A stretch of DNA of 64,000 nucleotides from Capsicum annuum (GCF_002878395.1 NW_025855744.1:1344994-1408993), one strand, 5' to 3'. Shown: positions 36,501-49,310, counted from the stretch's first letter. Notes: generated by a model not told the origin, from the letters alone. Program-made: numbers and translations.

Positions 36501-36512
36501 TTGTTCTCTTAA

Positions 36513-37058
36513 TCAAGTTAATTCCCTATCAGCCACAGACTCCAGATCAGCTATATAAATATTCTTGATCCTTCTGTGTTTGATAACAATTGTTCCATAT
36601 TTCATGCTTGATACATCACATCCATCAGGTGAGAATTTTAACTCAGTTCCTTTGTCACAGATTTGAGATACACTTAGAAGAACGTACTTAAGGCCATTAA
36701 CATAATACACATCTTCTATTGCATAATGAGATGATTTCCCCATCTTTCCAACATCTTGGATATACCCTTTTTTGCCATTTCCAAGAGACACACCTCCTCC
36801 TTAAAGTGACTTGAGAGAGAGAAAACAATCAAACCCCCCTCCCCCTATCATGTGTCTTGAACAACCACTATCAATAAACCAATCTTGGGTGACATCCCCT
36901 TTTTCTACCATATTTTCTTCTTTATCTTTAGTAGTGGCCATTAGAGAGCAATAGGAATTTGGGATTATTTTCTTCTCACCATGCTTTATCATGAAACTAT
37001 CTCCATAGTCCTTGTCTTTCACAAATTTATTTGAGGAGTCTTCCCATGTAGCTAGCAA
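36513..37058 (-). pseudogene. Copia protease and gag-pre-integrase region
   Basis: 36801-37058 ends with DWFIDSGCSRHMIG, the copia protease active site with DSG intact. 36513-36791 reads LGNGKKGYIQDVGK, then YYVNGLKYVLLSVSQICD, the gag-pre-integrase domain. A stop near 36800 separates the two. Confidence 0.85.
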
Positions 37059-37345
37059 CTTCTAGCTTCATCCTTTCACCTTGATTTTTTAGGATTTTGA
37101 TCATTCTTTAGAATTTGGTAGTTTCTTATGAATGCTTCAAATCTACCACCTTTGTGACAACTTTCAATTTTACCATTTCTTTTGCTAAGCTGACCACCAC
37201 CTTTTATAGCTCTAGTAATCCTTTTTGCCAAAAGTGCAACATCAGTACCTTCTTCACCTAGGTCAGACTCAAAAGCCTTCAAAGTTAGGAATCTTTCTTT
37301 TTTTGCTTCTACCCCTAGCTTAGTTATAGCAGCCAAGATGACCAT
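37059..37345 (-). pseudogene. Copia gag, C-terminal remnant only
   Basis: 89 codons resembling the basic end of copia gag (LLAKRITRAIKGGG, then CHKGGRFEAFIRNYQ). Only about 35 bases separate it from the PBS, so the leader and most of gag are deleted. A full copia gag would be several times longer. Confidence 0.7.
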
Positions 37346-37379
37346 AAAACTCTAGGTATGAACCTTTTAGAGTGACCTC

Positions 37380-37391
37380 GCTCTTATACCA
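37380..37391 (-). promoter_or_regulatory. Copia primer-binding site
   Basis: The minus strand reads TGGTATAAGAGC, one change from the initiator-Met-type PBS, 2 bases from the LTR. Confidence 0.85.
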
Positions 37392-37393
37392 AT

Positions 37394-38100
37394 TGTCGGA
37401 ACCCTTGGGGTTGTACTACACAGCAAGGGACCAAGTCCCTCAAAGTCAATCACAACCAATCAAATAATAGAGCACAAGAAAACTAAGGGCAGTGCAAGAA
37501 AGAAACAACACACAAGATTGAACATGACAACCTCCCTTGCTCAAGGAAGGAAAAAACTACGGCTTACCCTCACAAGCACTTCAAAATCCATTATAATTAA
37601 ACTCTTGATTATAGCCTTCACTAAACCTAACTTTAGGTTCCTTTCGCTTGTAATAACTCTACGATAAGCTCATCTTGACAACTCGGCCAAGGACCTTCTA
37701 CACTGATTAGCTCTAAATCAATATCAAAGTTAGGCAACTCTACCTAAGTACTCTCTACTCAAAGATAAAAGTTCATTACTCTTATAACAGAAGTAATTCA
37801 TTTACAAATTAGAACTCACTCAAGAACAATATCTACTTAAGCAAACATAAAAAGCTAAGAACTTGAGCAGTGTTGAAATGGGGTTTTACTGCTCTCTTCA
37901 CTCTTTTTTTTTAACAAAAACCATTTTATGAAGAAGCCTCTTCTTTCTTTTATAGTCGGTTGATGATTAGGGATGAAATATCATTGGACTAGGTGTCTTA
38001 TTCAGTACAAGCAGAACTTGTGACAGTTGTATTGTATCATGCACCTCCTGGGACCTAGTCCCTTGAAGTTAGTTGATCATCATCAAATCCTTATATAGCA
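37394..38100 (-). repeat. Copia 5' LTR (right)
   Basis: Starts TGTCGGAACCCTTGGGGTT and ends TATAGCA, then ATAAC. Pairs with 31617-32350. Confidence 0.9.
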
Positions 38101-38105
38101 ATAAC
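38101..38105 (+). repeat. Target-site duplication of the copia element, right copy
   Basis: ATAAC, identical to 31612-31616. Confidence 0.88.
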
Positions 38106-38522
38106 AGTTATTATTTGAGTATTGAGATGGCTTCTTTTGAGTTATTATAAGGTAAGAGATGTCGTTCTCCGATTAGATGGTTTGAGACTTTTGAGGTTGC
38201 ACCCTATGGTACTGACTTGCTTCAGGAGTTGTTGGATAGAGTCAGGGTGATTTAGGATAGGTTGATAGCAGCTTAGAGTAGGTAGAATACCTATGCATAT
38301 TGTAGTCTTTATGCGTTGAGATTTGGAGTAATTTATCGGATATTTCTTTATGTGTCAGCCATGAAAAGTTGATGAGGTTTTGGAGGTAAGGAAAGATATG
38401 CCCCAGATATATTGGACCTTTTGATATTCTTGCCATAGTTGGTAAGGTGGCTTATGAGTTAGACTTACCCCTATATTTTATTGTTGTCCTTCCAATTTTC
38501 AATGTTTCCATGTTATAGTAAT
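38106..38522 (+). pseudogene. G2 integrase, second part
   Basis: Continues the frame with MASFELL, GKRCRSPIRWFETFEV, YGTDLLQELLDRVRVI, then TYA and LRFGV in shifted frames, ending near FQFSMF before the Athila-B insertion. TAG stops fall where Gln is expected in DRLIAA-S-R. This is the region after the catalytic core leading to the C-terminal domain. It resumes at 50902. Confidence 0.82.
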
Positions 38523-38527
38523 ATATT
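38523..38527 (+). repeat. Target-site duplication of Athila-B, left copy
   Basis: ATATT, one change from ATATA at 50897-50901. Confidence 0.6.
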
Positions 38528-39953
38528 TGATGACGTCAAAGCAACACCTCCTTTTAAATGATGTTATAGTCGCTGTCAAGATATAGTAACCCAACTAAGG
38601 TTGGGGTTGAATCCCAAAGGAACACGTGGTTTGCAATTATTAGCAGTTGTAGTCTACATGCAGTACTGGAAAGTAAATGGAGGGATTGTTTCTAGTAGTC
38701 TCCAGCAAGTAGAAATATTAACGCTGGTTGAAATTAGTTATGGGTAAACACTAGGATTGTGTTTCCCCTTGGCATCTCAACTCTATAGGTTTACGTGCGC
38801 TATTGAACAAAATCAATACCTTGCATGCAGAACCAACAAGTTATGTACCTTCTACAATCTTTTGGACAAATAGATGGATTTCACCCTTTACCTATTGAGT
38901 CTCAGAATGTCTCATTGCTAACCCTTACTCTGATCCTAGTTAACTATCATCTTTTGAGTCTCAAGTTATTAAATGAAGGATAATAATCATTCATATATAC
39001 CATTGTGTTGGAATGGATTGACTATTAACTCCCCAAATTACTATTTTTTTTATCTTTTCCTAGTTACTACCCTTTTGTTAGAGGAAGTAGTAATATCTAG
39101 GCAGGATCCTAACGTTTGCAACCGCTAAGACAACTATTATAATAAAGATAAAGCAATGCATGCTATGGGTATTTGTTCCCTTCAACAATCTCACTTCCCT
39201 TACATTGTCAATTAGCCAGGGTTTCCACAACTCTAGCTATGGGTTTTAGCAACTCATGATTGTGAAGAAATCAATAACATTCATGTTGGAAGGAAAAGAT
39301 GAAATCACAATGATAAGATGAAAGAACACCCACAACTGTAAACTAAATAATCAAGCAAAGTCAATACAATGAAATACCAAGATCAAAGATGGATCTTGAA
39401 ATCAAAATATGTTTCTAAGTGTTAAAAGTGTTAACCTTTACTTAAAAAACATAAAGTATTTATAATACAAGAGAAAACCCCAAAAACTAAGCGTGAACGG
39501 AATACAAGAAATCAGGGTCGGTAGCTACCTGCTTCCCGTACTCGCGGTTTGGTACTGGCTACGGGTTGTACCTGCGGTCTGCTTTTGGGCACAGGTACAA
39601 ACCGCGGTTACCGGATGGAAATTTTCCTATAATTCAGCTCTTGGGATTTTGGACTTCTGGTACCTGATTTGCATACCTGCATTCCGTGGGTCAACTTAGT
39701 AGGTGTTGGGAGTCAATTTTACAGCTCTTCTTCAAGTCTCAAATATGTTTTGATCATGATCAAGGTAAAAAATATCCCAACCATCCATAATAGCTCCAAA
39801 AGTAACCAAAACACCTTTTTCACCAATTTCACAAACTTATTATCCAAATTATGGTTTTCTACAAAACAGATCAAATCTAATAAAAAGGCCTCAAAAACTT
39901 GCATCTTTTCCTTATTTTAATCGTCGGAAGTGATATATTTCTATAGCATATCA
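38528..39953 (-). repeat. Athila-B 3' LTR (left)
   Basis: Starts TGATGACGTCAAAGCAAC and ends GCATATCA. Colinear with 49391-50896. A CCGCGG-rich block lies at about 39535-39620, with C-to-T changes at the same place in the other copy (about 50450-50530). The short ORFs inside are chance. Confidence 0.87.
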
Positions 39954-39966
39954 ACACGCTCAACTT
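39954..39966 (-). promoter_or_regulatory. Athila-B polypurine tract
   Basis: The minus strand reads AAGTTGAGCGTGT beside the LTR, preceded by TGAGGACATGCAAAC, the counterpart of the Athila-A PPT context. Confidence 0.7.
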
Positions 39967-41540
39967 AGAATGTTTGCATGTCCTCAGGCAACAAAAACAC
40001 AATAAAACAAAAAATGATGCTTAACTAGCAGAATCTAAGATATTCAAGGTAGTCAGTCATCGCATTAAGTTCAAATCACAATATGCCCTCCTATATAATT
40101 TTTTCAAACAAACTATGTAAGAATATCAAGCACAAAAATGTGACACAAAGGAATCAAGGTATGAAAACTGCATTAGTAATAAACAACCACTCATATGTAC
40201 AAATTACACTACCCGAGACAAGCAGATAACTAGCAACAAGACTCAAGTTCCCTCATAACAAGAATGTCCTATTCACTTATATGAAATCATATATGTTAAT
40301 ATAGGGATGGTCAAGAGATATTAACACTCCACAAAGAAGTTCCAGCAAATGCATGTCAAATACTATAGGCTTTCCTTTATTTTCTTTACCTTAGCATTCA
40401 GGCAGTCAAGTCAGGATCATTATAGGACTTTTCTCGGCTTGTATTGTAGGCTTGGGGGTTGGTATGATATATATGGACATTTAAAGTGACTAAGCCTCCT
40501 TGACACTACACTAACCTTGAGGTGTCACATGCTAGAGAATTTTCTTTAGTCCACCCTTATTTCTCCTTTTTATTCTTTTATTGCACATTCAGGTTGGGTA
40601 TGGTTTTTTATTTTTTGCTTTTTCACTTTTTCTACAACACCCAGCTCTACTAACTTTTTCTCTTATGTTACCCTTCTTCATACCTATTTTACACTATGCA
40701 CCCCGATGATAGTCACCCTGAACTTAAGCTTTTTTCCTATGTTGAGGTGTGTAATGTCTAAGGAGGAACAAGGCCAAAATAGGTAAATAGTAACACAAAT
40801 GGGAAGGTGAAAGGTGCAACAAGAAAAATAGGCTATAAGGCTCAAAAACAGGGATCAAGGGATACAATTCACACATGAAAGGCCATTTAGGCTAAACGTG
40901 GACTAAAATTAAAAAATGGCCTATCAACCTTTCCTAACCAACTATCCTTCAACCTAGGCAATACTAACTAGGAAAGTTCTAAGTTTATCATATAAAGAGA
41001 ACTAGGTAGTATCTCACACTCACATAGCATGAAGTCAATATCACCAACTACTAACTATTCAGTTCATGCAATTGTTAGCAAATGGTTATCATATCCCTAA
41101 TACTAGTGCAATAACAAGATCCACAAGGTTCATATATATGTACATCAATTACAGTTCTAAATCACAAAATTTTGGGAGGTTAACAAAAATCAGTCAAAAT
41201 CTAACTACTACCCTAAATACTCAAAAATCTCCTAATTACACGCAACATCATGAAACAAAACACAATACGCCTAAACATTCCGGCTCTACTAGGAACAAAA
41301 CTCTTGAAAAGAGGCACGACAATAAAACCCCCAAGAGTACATTAAGACCCACAAGTCGTTCCACCCCCAACTGAAAATTATGCATTGTCCCCAAAGCGTC
41401 AAACCAAAATAAGAGAGTTTGAAACATACCTGTGGCACCGTAGGTGCAAAGATCCGACCTTAAACATACAATACGAATACAAAAAGCACAATACCTTGGT
41501 TTAACTCCTAAGAAGCGCTTGCTTTACTATTGCGGCATGA
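39967..41540 (-). other. Athila-B 3' non-coding region
   Basis: About 1.57 kb between integrase and PPT, where some Athila elements hold an env-like ORF. No such ORF is readable on the minus strand. A 102-codon plus-strand frame (41066-41374) is rich in Thr, Asn and Ser and looks like chance. Confidence 0.5.
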
Positions 41541-42700
41541 CTCAGCTCCCTTGACTAATCAGACTTCGTCAAGGTCCGTCTTTTTACAAACTCTAACTTC
41601 TTCTAGGTTTTCCATGTAATGTTTCATATGCTGCCCATTTACTTTAAATGGAATGTCAACATCATGATTTACCTCAATATCACTATATGGGAACACCTTA
41701 ACCACAGTGAATGGTCCGATCCATCTTGACCTCAACATGCTAGGAAACAGGTGTAGTCTTGAGTTATGCAGTAAGAATAAATCATGGATCTTGAATATTC
41801 TCCTCACTATCTTCTTATCTTGGTATATTTTTATTCTCTCCGTATATAAGGCTGATCTCTTATAAGCACGGAGTCAGAATTCATCAAACTCATTCACTTT
41901 TCTCAGCCTCAAATTTGTTGCATCATGCCATTAAAAATTTAGCCTTTTCACCACCCAAATTGCTTTATGCTCCATCTTAACCGGTAAATGACATGATTTT
42001 CCATATACAAACTAATTGAGAGGCACTTATGGGAGTTTTATACATTGTCCAATAGGCCCATAGTGCATTATCTATCTTTCTAGACTAATCAATCCTATTG
42101 GCCTTCACAGTCTTCACCAATATGGACTTTATTTTTCTGTTGGAGGCTTCTACTTACCCAATAGTCAATGGATGGTAGGTTTTTGCCACCCTATGCCTCT
42201 CACCATATTTATCAAGTAGCGTCTTGAACAACCAATTATAGAAATAGACCCCTCATCACTAATGATTGCACGAGGAGTGCCATATCTTGAGAAGATATTT
42301 CTCTTTAGAAAAATAGTAATACTTCTGCCTTCATTGTATGAAAGTGGAGTTGCCTCCACCCATTTGATACATAGTCAGTTGCTACTAGAATGTCCCTCAT
42401 ACCATAGGAGCTCACAAATGGACCCATAAAATCAACCTCCCATACTTCAAAGAACTTTAACTCTAAGATAGGTGTCATAAAGAGTTTATGGCATCTTAAA
42501 ATATTTCCTTGACGCTAGCATTGATCACAGGCTTGGGTAAAATCATGAGCATCCTTCTATATTGTAGGCCAAATAAACCCATATTGTAGAATCTTATAAG
42601 TTCTCTATGTAACACTATGATGACCCCCAACTGGTGATGAATGACTAGCCTCTAGAATTCTCATCATCTCCACCTCTGGTATACATCTCTAAATTATTCC
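41541..42700 (-). pseudogene. Athila-B integrase
   Basis: Open part 41559-41807 reads FKIHDLFLLHNSRLHLFPSML and RWIGPFTVVKVFPY, then FKVNGQHMKHYME, the integrase C-terminal domain. Part 42165-42359 reads MEATPLSYNEGRS and FSRYGTPRAIISDEGS, which keeps the second catalytic Asp (ISDEG). Between and beyond, frames are broken. The N-terminal zinc-binding part extends to about 42700. Confidence 0.83.
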
Positions 42701-43345
42701 ATTGGCATAAACCCTAAAAATATATGGATCATCCCAAAAGAATTTTATTACCTCATGCATAAATCTGCATCGCTGCTGGAAGGATAAATCTTCTGGAATG
42801 AGATCATTTACTAAGTAGTTAACAAAATTAGCATACCAGGGAATCAGATCATGAGATGCTGCTAGCACATGCTTATATGGAAAGTAATCATCAATCTTAA
42901 GATAATTCCTTAGTTTCTAGGTTGTCTCTTCTTTAAGTCTGGATAAGTGGTTCGCGACTTGATTCTCTTTCCCCTTTTGGTCCTTTACCTTAAAATCAAA
43001 ATCTTACAGCAAGAGTACCAAATGAATTAATCAAGGTTTGGCATCTTTCTTTGTCATCAAATATCTCAATACTGCATAGTCAATATGAACTATCACCTTG
43101 GTCCCTGGTCCTAATCAAGTAGGACCAAAACTTCTCAAAGGAGAAAACCATCACAAGTAGCTCCTATTCTGTAATAGTGTAATTTTTTGTACGAGGCTTA
43201 AAGCTTTGCTTGCATAATAAATGGGATGCAAAATCCTCTCTCTTCTTTGGCCAAGGAAAGCACCCAGATCCACTCTACTTGCATCACACATTACCTCAAA
43301 AGGTGTTGACCAGTTTGATGACATAGTAATAGGTTCTAAAATCAA
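42701..43345 (-). pseudogene. Athila-B RNase H
   Basis: Open part 43151-43345 reads NWSTPFEVMCDASRVDLGAFLGQR, then LHPIYYASKALSLVQK, the conserved start of Ty3 RNase H with the CDAS Asp intact. The later part, to about 42701, is in broken frames. Confidence 0.82.
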
Positions 43346-43386
43346 CCTCTCCTTTAGGCATTTGAAAGCCTTAAGATACTCATTCT

Positions 43387-43776
43387 CTAAAAGTTTGCAT
43401 AGTGGGGCTGTAATTTTAGAGAAGTCCTTGATGAATTATCTATAGAAACCACATGGCCCAAAAAGCTTCGTATACCTTTAATTGATAATAGAGGAGGAAA
43501 TTTCTCAATCACTTCTATCTTTGCTTTATCCACTTCAATGTCATGTTTGGAGATCTTGTCCCTTAGCACTATACCTTTTTTCACCATAAAGTGATATTTT
43601 ACCTAATTTAGCACTCGATAATATTCTTCATATCTCTATAGTGCACTAGCTAGATGGGCTAGGCAATCATCAAAAGAATCTCCAACCATTGAAAATTCAT
43701 GCATGAATACCTCAATCGTATCTTCCACTATGTCAGAGAATATGGACATCATATATTTCTAAAAAGTGATAGTTAC
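43387..43776 (-). pseudogene. Athila-B reverse transcriptase, C-terminal part
   Basis: Reads EVFMHEF at the catalytic YMDD position, so both Asp residues are lost (His-Glu). Then DSFDDCLAHLA, HFMVKKGIVLRDKI, DKAKIEVIEKFP and IRSFLGH. It continues from 46392 on the far side of the solo LTR. Confidence 0.85.
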
Positions 43777-43781
43777 ATTGC
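43777..43781 (-). repeat. Target-site duplication of the solo LTR, left copy
   Basis: ATTGC, one change from ATTAC at 46387-46391. Joining across gives LCN-VTITF in place of the usual LCNAPATF of the RT. Confidence 0.75.
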
Positions 43782-46386
43782 TGTAATGCCCCGAGTCTAG
43801 TACCCCGACACTACATGGTGCTAACAATCCCAAAGGACCACTATCTAACCTATAACTAGTACATGCTACAATAACTATATAATGATACTGAAATATACGG
43901 AATAATGGGTTGAAATGACATAAGGTTCAAAATAGAAACATAACTGATAATGTGGTATAATAATACAAAAATTGAAATAACTGTCTGAACATGCTATAGT
44001 TTGAACATCTAGTCTGAAAGCCTCTAAACTGTCTGAATAAGGAGTTGATAGGACACATCCCCAACTAACTCCATCTACTGTAAACTAAATTAAAATAATA
44101 AAATAATTATGCTATCCTCAAATGATGAGGTCTCACTGTAAACGACTGGTGCTGGCTGAATCTAAACTGCTAAGGATGCTCTGGAGCTTGTACATCTGAA
44201 CCTATGCTATAAAATATCATAATGCAAAAGAAAAGTATATGTTAGCACATATGAATGTATTGGTACGCAAAGTGAGGTAAGGCTAAATACAATGGTTCAT
44301 ATGTATGAACTACATCCAACTGAATATATGGGAATAACTGAATGAGAATACATGCATGACTATATATACTGTAACTGAAATCATGAGAATTCTGAATACT
44401 GAGCTTTACTGATAACATAGATTATTGATAACTGATATAATTGATACTAGGTGACTGTATCTGATAGTCCTGATTTTGATGGAACTAGCTGAGTTGTGTA
44501 CTGAACTGAGTGACTATATCTGATAGTTTTGAAATATGTAGAAATATCTGAGTTCTATTACAGATACTAAGACTGAGACTAAGACTGTGACTGTGGAAGG
44601 TAGTCATATAACCAACATATCCCAAATAAAGTCATGTAGCTGAGTTGGGGTCCAATCTATAACCCCAATTAGAAGGTGCTCAATACTGTGACACTGGCAA
44701 AGACAAACAGTGAGTGACGTTCGTCTAACAGTGTCCTTAAATGATAATAGTGGGACCATAGACTGGCATTGTTAATCCATCTCATCAACCTTCAAGTATC
44801 AATTCTAGAATGCAACGATTGCTTCTAAGGGTCACATCCTCTACTGTCAGTATGTTTCCTCATCCTCGGGTTTGCTTAGTGCTGAATCCTACTCCCAATT
44901 GAATAGACACTGAACTGATTATACTGATATAAACTGGACTGATTTTACTAAGTTTTGTGGACTGACAGAATATTACTGAAGTCTGTTAACTGACTGAGTT
45001 CATGAGATTACTGAGTTTTCCTAAGTCATGTAACTAACTAAATTCTACTAAGTTTTGAAACTGGCTTAGAATACTACTGATCATGGCATAACTGAGATTG
45101 TCTTGAAACTAACACTGGCTCTAGGCACACAGCTAAATTATCGGGTATTAATTACCCCAGGACTCGATAGCATAAAAATAAATAGGACATGACATTCCTT
45201 GTGCTCATAACAATTGTTAACAATTCATAATACAACCATTGGGGGATTTTATAATGCACTTGATACTCATAGTCTTGTACATGAATTGAAATATATTCCA
45301 ACATATCATAAGTTCATAATATAGTCTCATGAACACTCCATCAATTCATCACAAGACATAACATTAGCATGGGAGTCATTTGAACATGTAGTTATAGTCT
45401 AAGTTCATCATGTAGATCAATAAAGGTTCATAAAACACAATTCTACTCACTTAGGCATTTTATCATACACATGGAATGCATATACTTAGGCTTAGGCGTG
45501 AACATGAACACTTTTACATCATGGCTACATTAATCAACCCAATTTCATGAAATTCAATCCACATGCTAACACAATATCATGAAAACACACTAAAGATTCC
45601 AACTTGGGAATCATACAATACATCAACAAGATCATAATCAATCCGCAACATGAATATTGAAAATTATAATTTAAAATTAGATTCTTGGACTTCAAGGATG
45701 AAAGGAATCCTTGGATGAACACTTGATATACCTTAGAACATAAATCCTTAAGGGTTCTTGAAGGAATTCTTGAGCCTTGTTCTTGAATTTTAAAACTAAG
45801 GTTTCTTGCTTTTGAGAGAGAAAGATGAATTTTGGGAAAATTTGTATAAATAATGAAATATTTAGGTCATTTAGGAATCAATTTCGTGTTTAAGGCTGAC
45901 CTGGTTCATGGGAAAATAACCTATTTACCCTTAAAGATGCGGTCATTTAATAACATAAAACTGGGCATTGACGCGATTGACGATGCGGTGCGTCGATGGC
46001 ATCGATGTGATACATAATGCGTCATTCCATGATCATACTAAGCCTTATTAGTTTTGACTCTGTCAACCTACAACAATGTTAACCAATGCGATAGGCGATG
46101 CGGCGCGCTAAGATCGCATTGGTCCACTATTTTGAGACACCAAATATGGTCTAAACGCGTTTTAAAAAAATTTGAAACTTGTCCGGCAACACCTAATGAC
46201 CTTCCTAGTCATGAATCAACAAAATATAAACTATTAAAGGACATTAAGGTCACAAAATGAGATTTCCAACCTTCGAAGGCTAAAAATAAACTAAGTCTGG
46301 AAACTTAGCTAGGATTTTCTAAGTCTGGGACCCCTTAGTAAGCTTAAAAGACTGGATTAAGCTTAGGAATTTTGTGGGGTCTTACA
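43782..46386 (-). repeat. Solo LTR of the T1 (Tekay-like) family in the Athila-B RT
   Basis: Starts TGTAATGCCCCGAGTC and ends GTGGGGTCTTACA. It is colinear with the T1 LTR (2429-4790), with 2.6 kb of LTR and no interior, PBS or PPT. It is flanked by a near-perfect 5-base duplication, so it arose by LTR-LTR recombination that removed the interior. A CpG-rich block (about 45962-46125) with GATGCGG-type words stands out. Confidence 0.85.
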
Positions 46387-46391
46387 ATTAC
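46387..46391 (-). repeat. Target-site duplication of the solo LTR, right copy
   Basis: ATTAC, see 43777-43781. Confidence 0.75.
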
Positions 46392-47040
46392 ACAGTTTAA
46401 ACGACATCTTTTTGAATGCAAAGGTCCCATAGAGGCAAGTAAAGGTAGTTTTAAATTGGTCCTCGGGTACAATCGTGATTTGATTGTATCCTGAGTACCC
46501 ATCAAGAAAATAGTACCAACCCTTTCCAAAAAGTATATCCAGCATCTGGTTTATGAATGGTATTTGAAAGTGGTCTGTTTTAGTCTATTTATTCATCTTT
46601 CTGTAATCCATGTATACTCTCCATCCAATCACTGGCCTCATTGGTACTAACTCATTCTTTTCATTTGGAACCACTGTGATTCCCCTTTTCTTTGGTATGT
46701 ATTGAACCTAGCTAAACCATCTACTATCTACAATAGGGAAAACCACCCCAGCATCTAACCATTTAATTATCTCTTTTTTCCTACTTTTTGCATAGGAGGT
46801 TTTAGTCATCTCTGATGCTCAATACTGGTAATGTTATCTGACTCAAGTTGTATCTATTATGTGCATATACCTGGTGGGATCCCCATAATGTTAATAATGG
46901 TCCAAGCAATAGCTTTATTAAATTTTTGTAATACCAATATCAAAGCCTCCACCTATGCTCCTGCTAAGTCTGCTGTAATAATCACTGGTAAGGTATTGTT
47001 GGTCCCCATGAATACATACTACAAGTGAGGGGAGAGGACC
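46392..47040 (-). pseudogene. Athila-B reverse transcriptase, N-terminal part
   Basis: 46363-46545 reads MLDILFGKGWYYFLDGYSGYNQITIV (landmark FLDGYSGYNQI with the first catalytic Asp), then PEDQFKTTFTC and YGTFAFKKMSFKLCN, where the solo LTR cuts it. Upstream RT wording continues to about 47040 in broken frames. Confidence 0.85.
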
Positions 47041-47900
47041 TTCAATTCCAATATCTGTGGTTCTTCAATCAATGGTCTTGCAGGAGGTTTGGTTATATTC
47101 TTCACGTAAGGATCGTTCTTTTTTGGGGGATACTTATAAGAGCCTATGCAATGTAGGGCATGAACTATCTAATCATATTCAGTTATTCTATCACTCACCA
47201 AGTTCATGATTACCACGGCCAAGGCTTCTACCCCTAATCTTTCCTTAAGAGGCATATCAATTGTGATCCTGTCATCATCTATTACATCTATCACTATTGT
47301 AACTCTCATGTCAGCTTGTTTCTATATTGTCATGCATATATTCAACATAATTTTCTTGTCATTCCACTTGAAAGTGATTTCTTCCAAGTCTATGTAAATC
47401 AAACCTCCACAGTAGCTAGGAAGGGTCAACCCAAGATAATTGGAGAATAAGTATCCACTTCACAATCTAGAATTATGAAATTTGTTGGATAGCTAAATGA
47501 TGCAAATTTAATCTTGATGTCACATACAATGCCCACAGTCTCCTTTATAGATGAGTCATCCATCAATATCCTTGCAGAAGTAGGCTTAGTTCTCCCAAAC
47601 CTAGTACCTTGTATATTACCAGTGGCATAACATTTATTCCTGCTCCTAAATCATATAAGGCCTAGTTAATCTCATAAGGCCTAATAAAACATAGGATGGC
47701 CATTGTACCTGCATCTCCTTTTTTCAACTAAAGTAGTGTGAAAGCATGAGCTAAATTTATTAACTATGTTTTGGAGTTCTTCACCAATCCATTCATTATC
47801 ACCATCACTATCGAAATCATCACTTCTCAAACTCTACCTCAAGTGGCTTATCTGCATCAACGTCCTTCTTCTTGGGCTCATTAGTAAAAGGTAAATAGTA
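47041..47900 (-). pseudogene. Athila-B protease
   Basis: One frame near 47630 to 47680 reads ALYDLGAGINVMPLVIYK, with the active-site DLGAG intact, then ELSLLLQGY. A later part gives VILDCEV-like wording. Stops separate the parts. Confidence 0.72.
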
Positions 47901-49310
47901 TTCGGTAGGATTTATCCCAGGTCTTAATGGTCATACAGTGAGCAAGTGTCTAAGAGCTCTTCATAGTATCATCAGGTACTACTACTAACTATCTCTCTAC
48001 CAAAGTGATAGATATTTGCACATACTGCTACTCCAACTCCTAGATAGCATTTTCATGTAACGCTACTATTTGGGTTAATCCTAAAAATTAAACTTTAAGT
48101 TGATTTAAGCAAGATGCTTGACTCTCTTGTCCCCTTATCAACATGGTCAACATCCCTTTTATTCTAGACTCTATCTCTTGTCTGCCAGGTAAAATGTATT
48201 TATCCTTCTCATCCTAATTATTCCGACCTTGATTTCTTTGCCCTTGGGCTTGGAAACCTGCCAACTGACGATCCACACACTTTGCCTCCTAAGATACCCC
48301 TAATCCATGCACTTTTAAAGAATTTATGGTTGCAAATTGCTTGACTAACTCACCAATTTCTATTCGTAATAATGAAATCTCCTGTGTTACCATATCCTCC
48401 ACAACTCTCTATGTATTGGGAGCTCCAATGTCATAAATATATGAACCTCAATCAACCTCCTGAGCTTTCCACCCCCAATTAGTTAATGAGATCTGATCCA
48501 TAATACCCAAATTTATCTCCTACCGCAATCTCATAAAGTCTCCTCCAAAAATAGTGTCTGCCATTGATTTTGAATTAGTAGTCAACGCTCTATAGAATAT
48601 CTTTGACAAGCTTATCCCTGATATCTGGTGGTAAGGTACCATGCTCAGTCTCTTCTTGAATTAAAACTATATATCGTACATAGGTTCTGAGCTGCAATAC
48701 CCTGGATGGTGGAAAGAACCTGTTCAAAAACTATATGTGTTTCTCCTTCCATGAAGTAATAGATCCTCTTGGCAGTTCCCCAAGCTATAATGATATTTCT
48801 TGAATAAGCAAGAAAGGAAAGAGTCTCAGTCATAGTGCCTCCTAATCTACCTTGGTATGGTATATGAATTGCATATCTCACTAAAGTTTTCCTAGTTCAT
48901 GTTTGTGTTATCTGTCAATAACCCCACAAACAAACCCTTCAAATATAAGAGTTGGATCATAGCGCTAAAGATATTGAACTTCACATCATGAGATAAGGCG
49001 GGAGGAATAATGGCTCTTGTATTAGTCATCCCATCGTATCCTAAATATTTTTCATCATTAACATATGGCTGAACAAACTGATATGCTGGTATTTCTTGAG
49101 GTCGGCTGCTATTTTAAACTCTATCGAGTGCTACTTAGTGGTCTACTGTCTATCTCTCAATAATATCCCGAACTCTATCTTTAGGGAGATTGTCCATAGT
49201 TGCTTCTAACATCCTACTATATGATTGTAGGATCTTTTCTTAAATCAGTGGGGGTAAGGAATTGCCTCTACTCGTATACTAGGCATTCACTGGCATATTT
49301 CTAACTAATA
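47901..49310 (-). pseudogene. Athila-B gag (decayed)
   Basis: Reading from about 49290: EATMDNLPKDRVRDIIER, YLGYDGMTNTRAIIPPAL, then MIQLLYLKGLFVGL, the Athila gag signature also seen in Athila-A. It goes on with NFSEICNSY, FYRALTTNSKSMADTI, QEISLLRIEIGELVKQ and FATINSLKVHGLGVS. Stops are frequent. The 78-codon frame at 48645-48881 is only a shadow. Confidence 0.75.

Larger units (their letters stand above)
31617..38100 (-). mobile_element. Ty1/copia retrotransposon inserted in the G2 integrase
   Basis: 6.48 kb with 707 to 734 base LTRs, an initiator-Met-type PBS beside the right LTR, a PPT beside the left LTR and a perfect ATAAC target duplication. Minus-strand order is gag remnant, protease, integrase, RT, RNase H, the Ty1/copia order. 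RT wording ([18 protein letters not shown]) resembles the SIRE-type lineage, which is a recalled match. Gag is mostly missing, and about 1.65 kb at the 3' end is non-coding. Confidence 0.9.

Noticed and set aside
41066..41374. 102-codon plus-strand ORF in the Athila-B 3' region
   Set aside because: Thr-, Asn- and Ser-rich, with no domain resemblance. It lies antisense to the element in a non-coding stretch.
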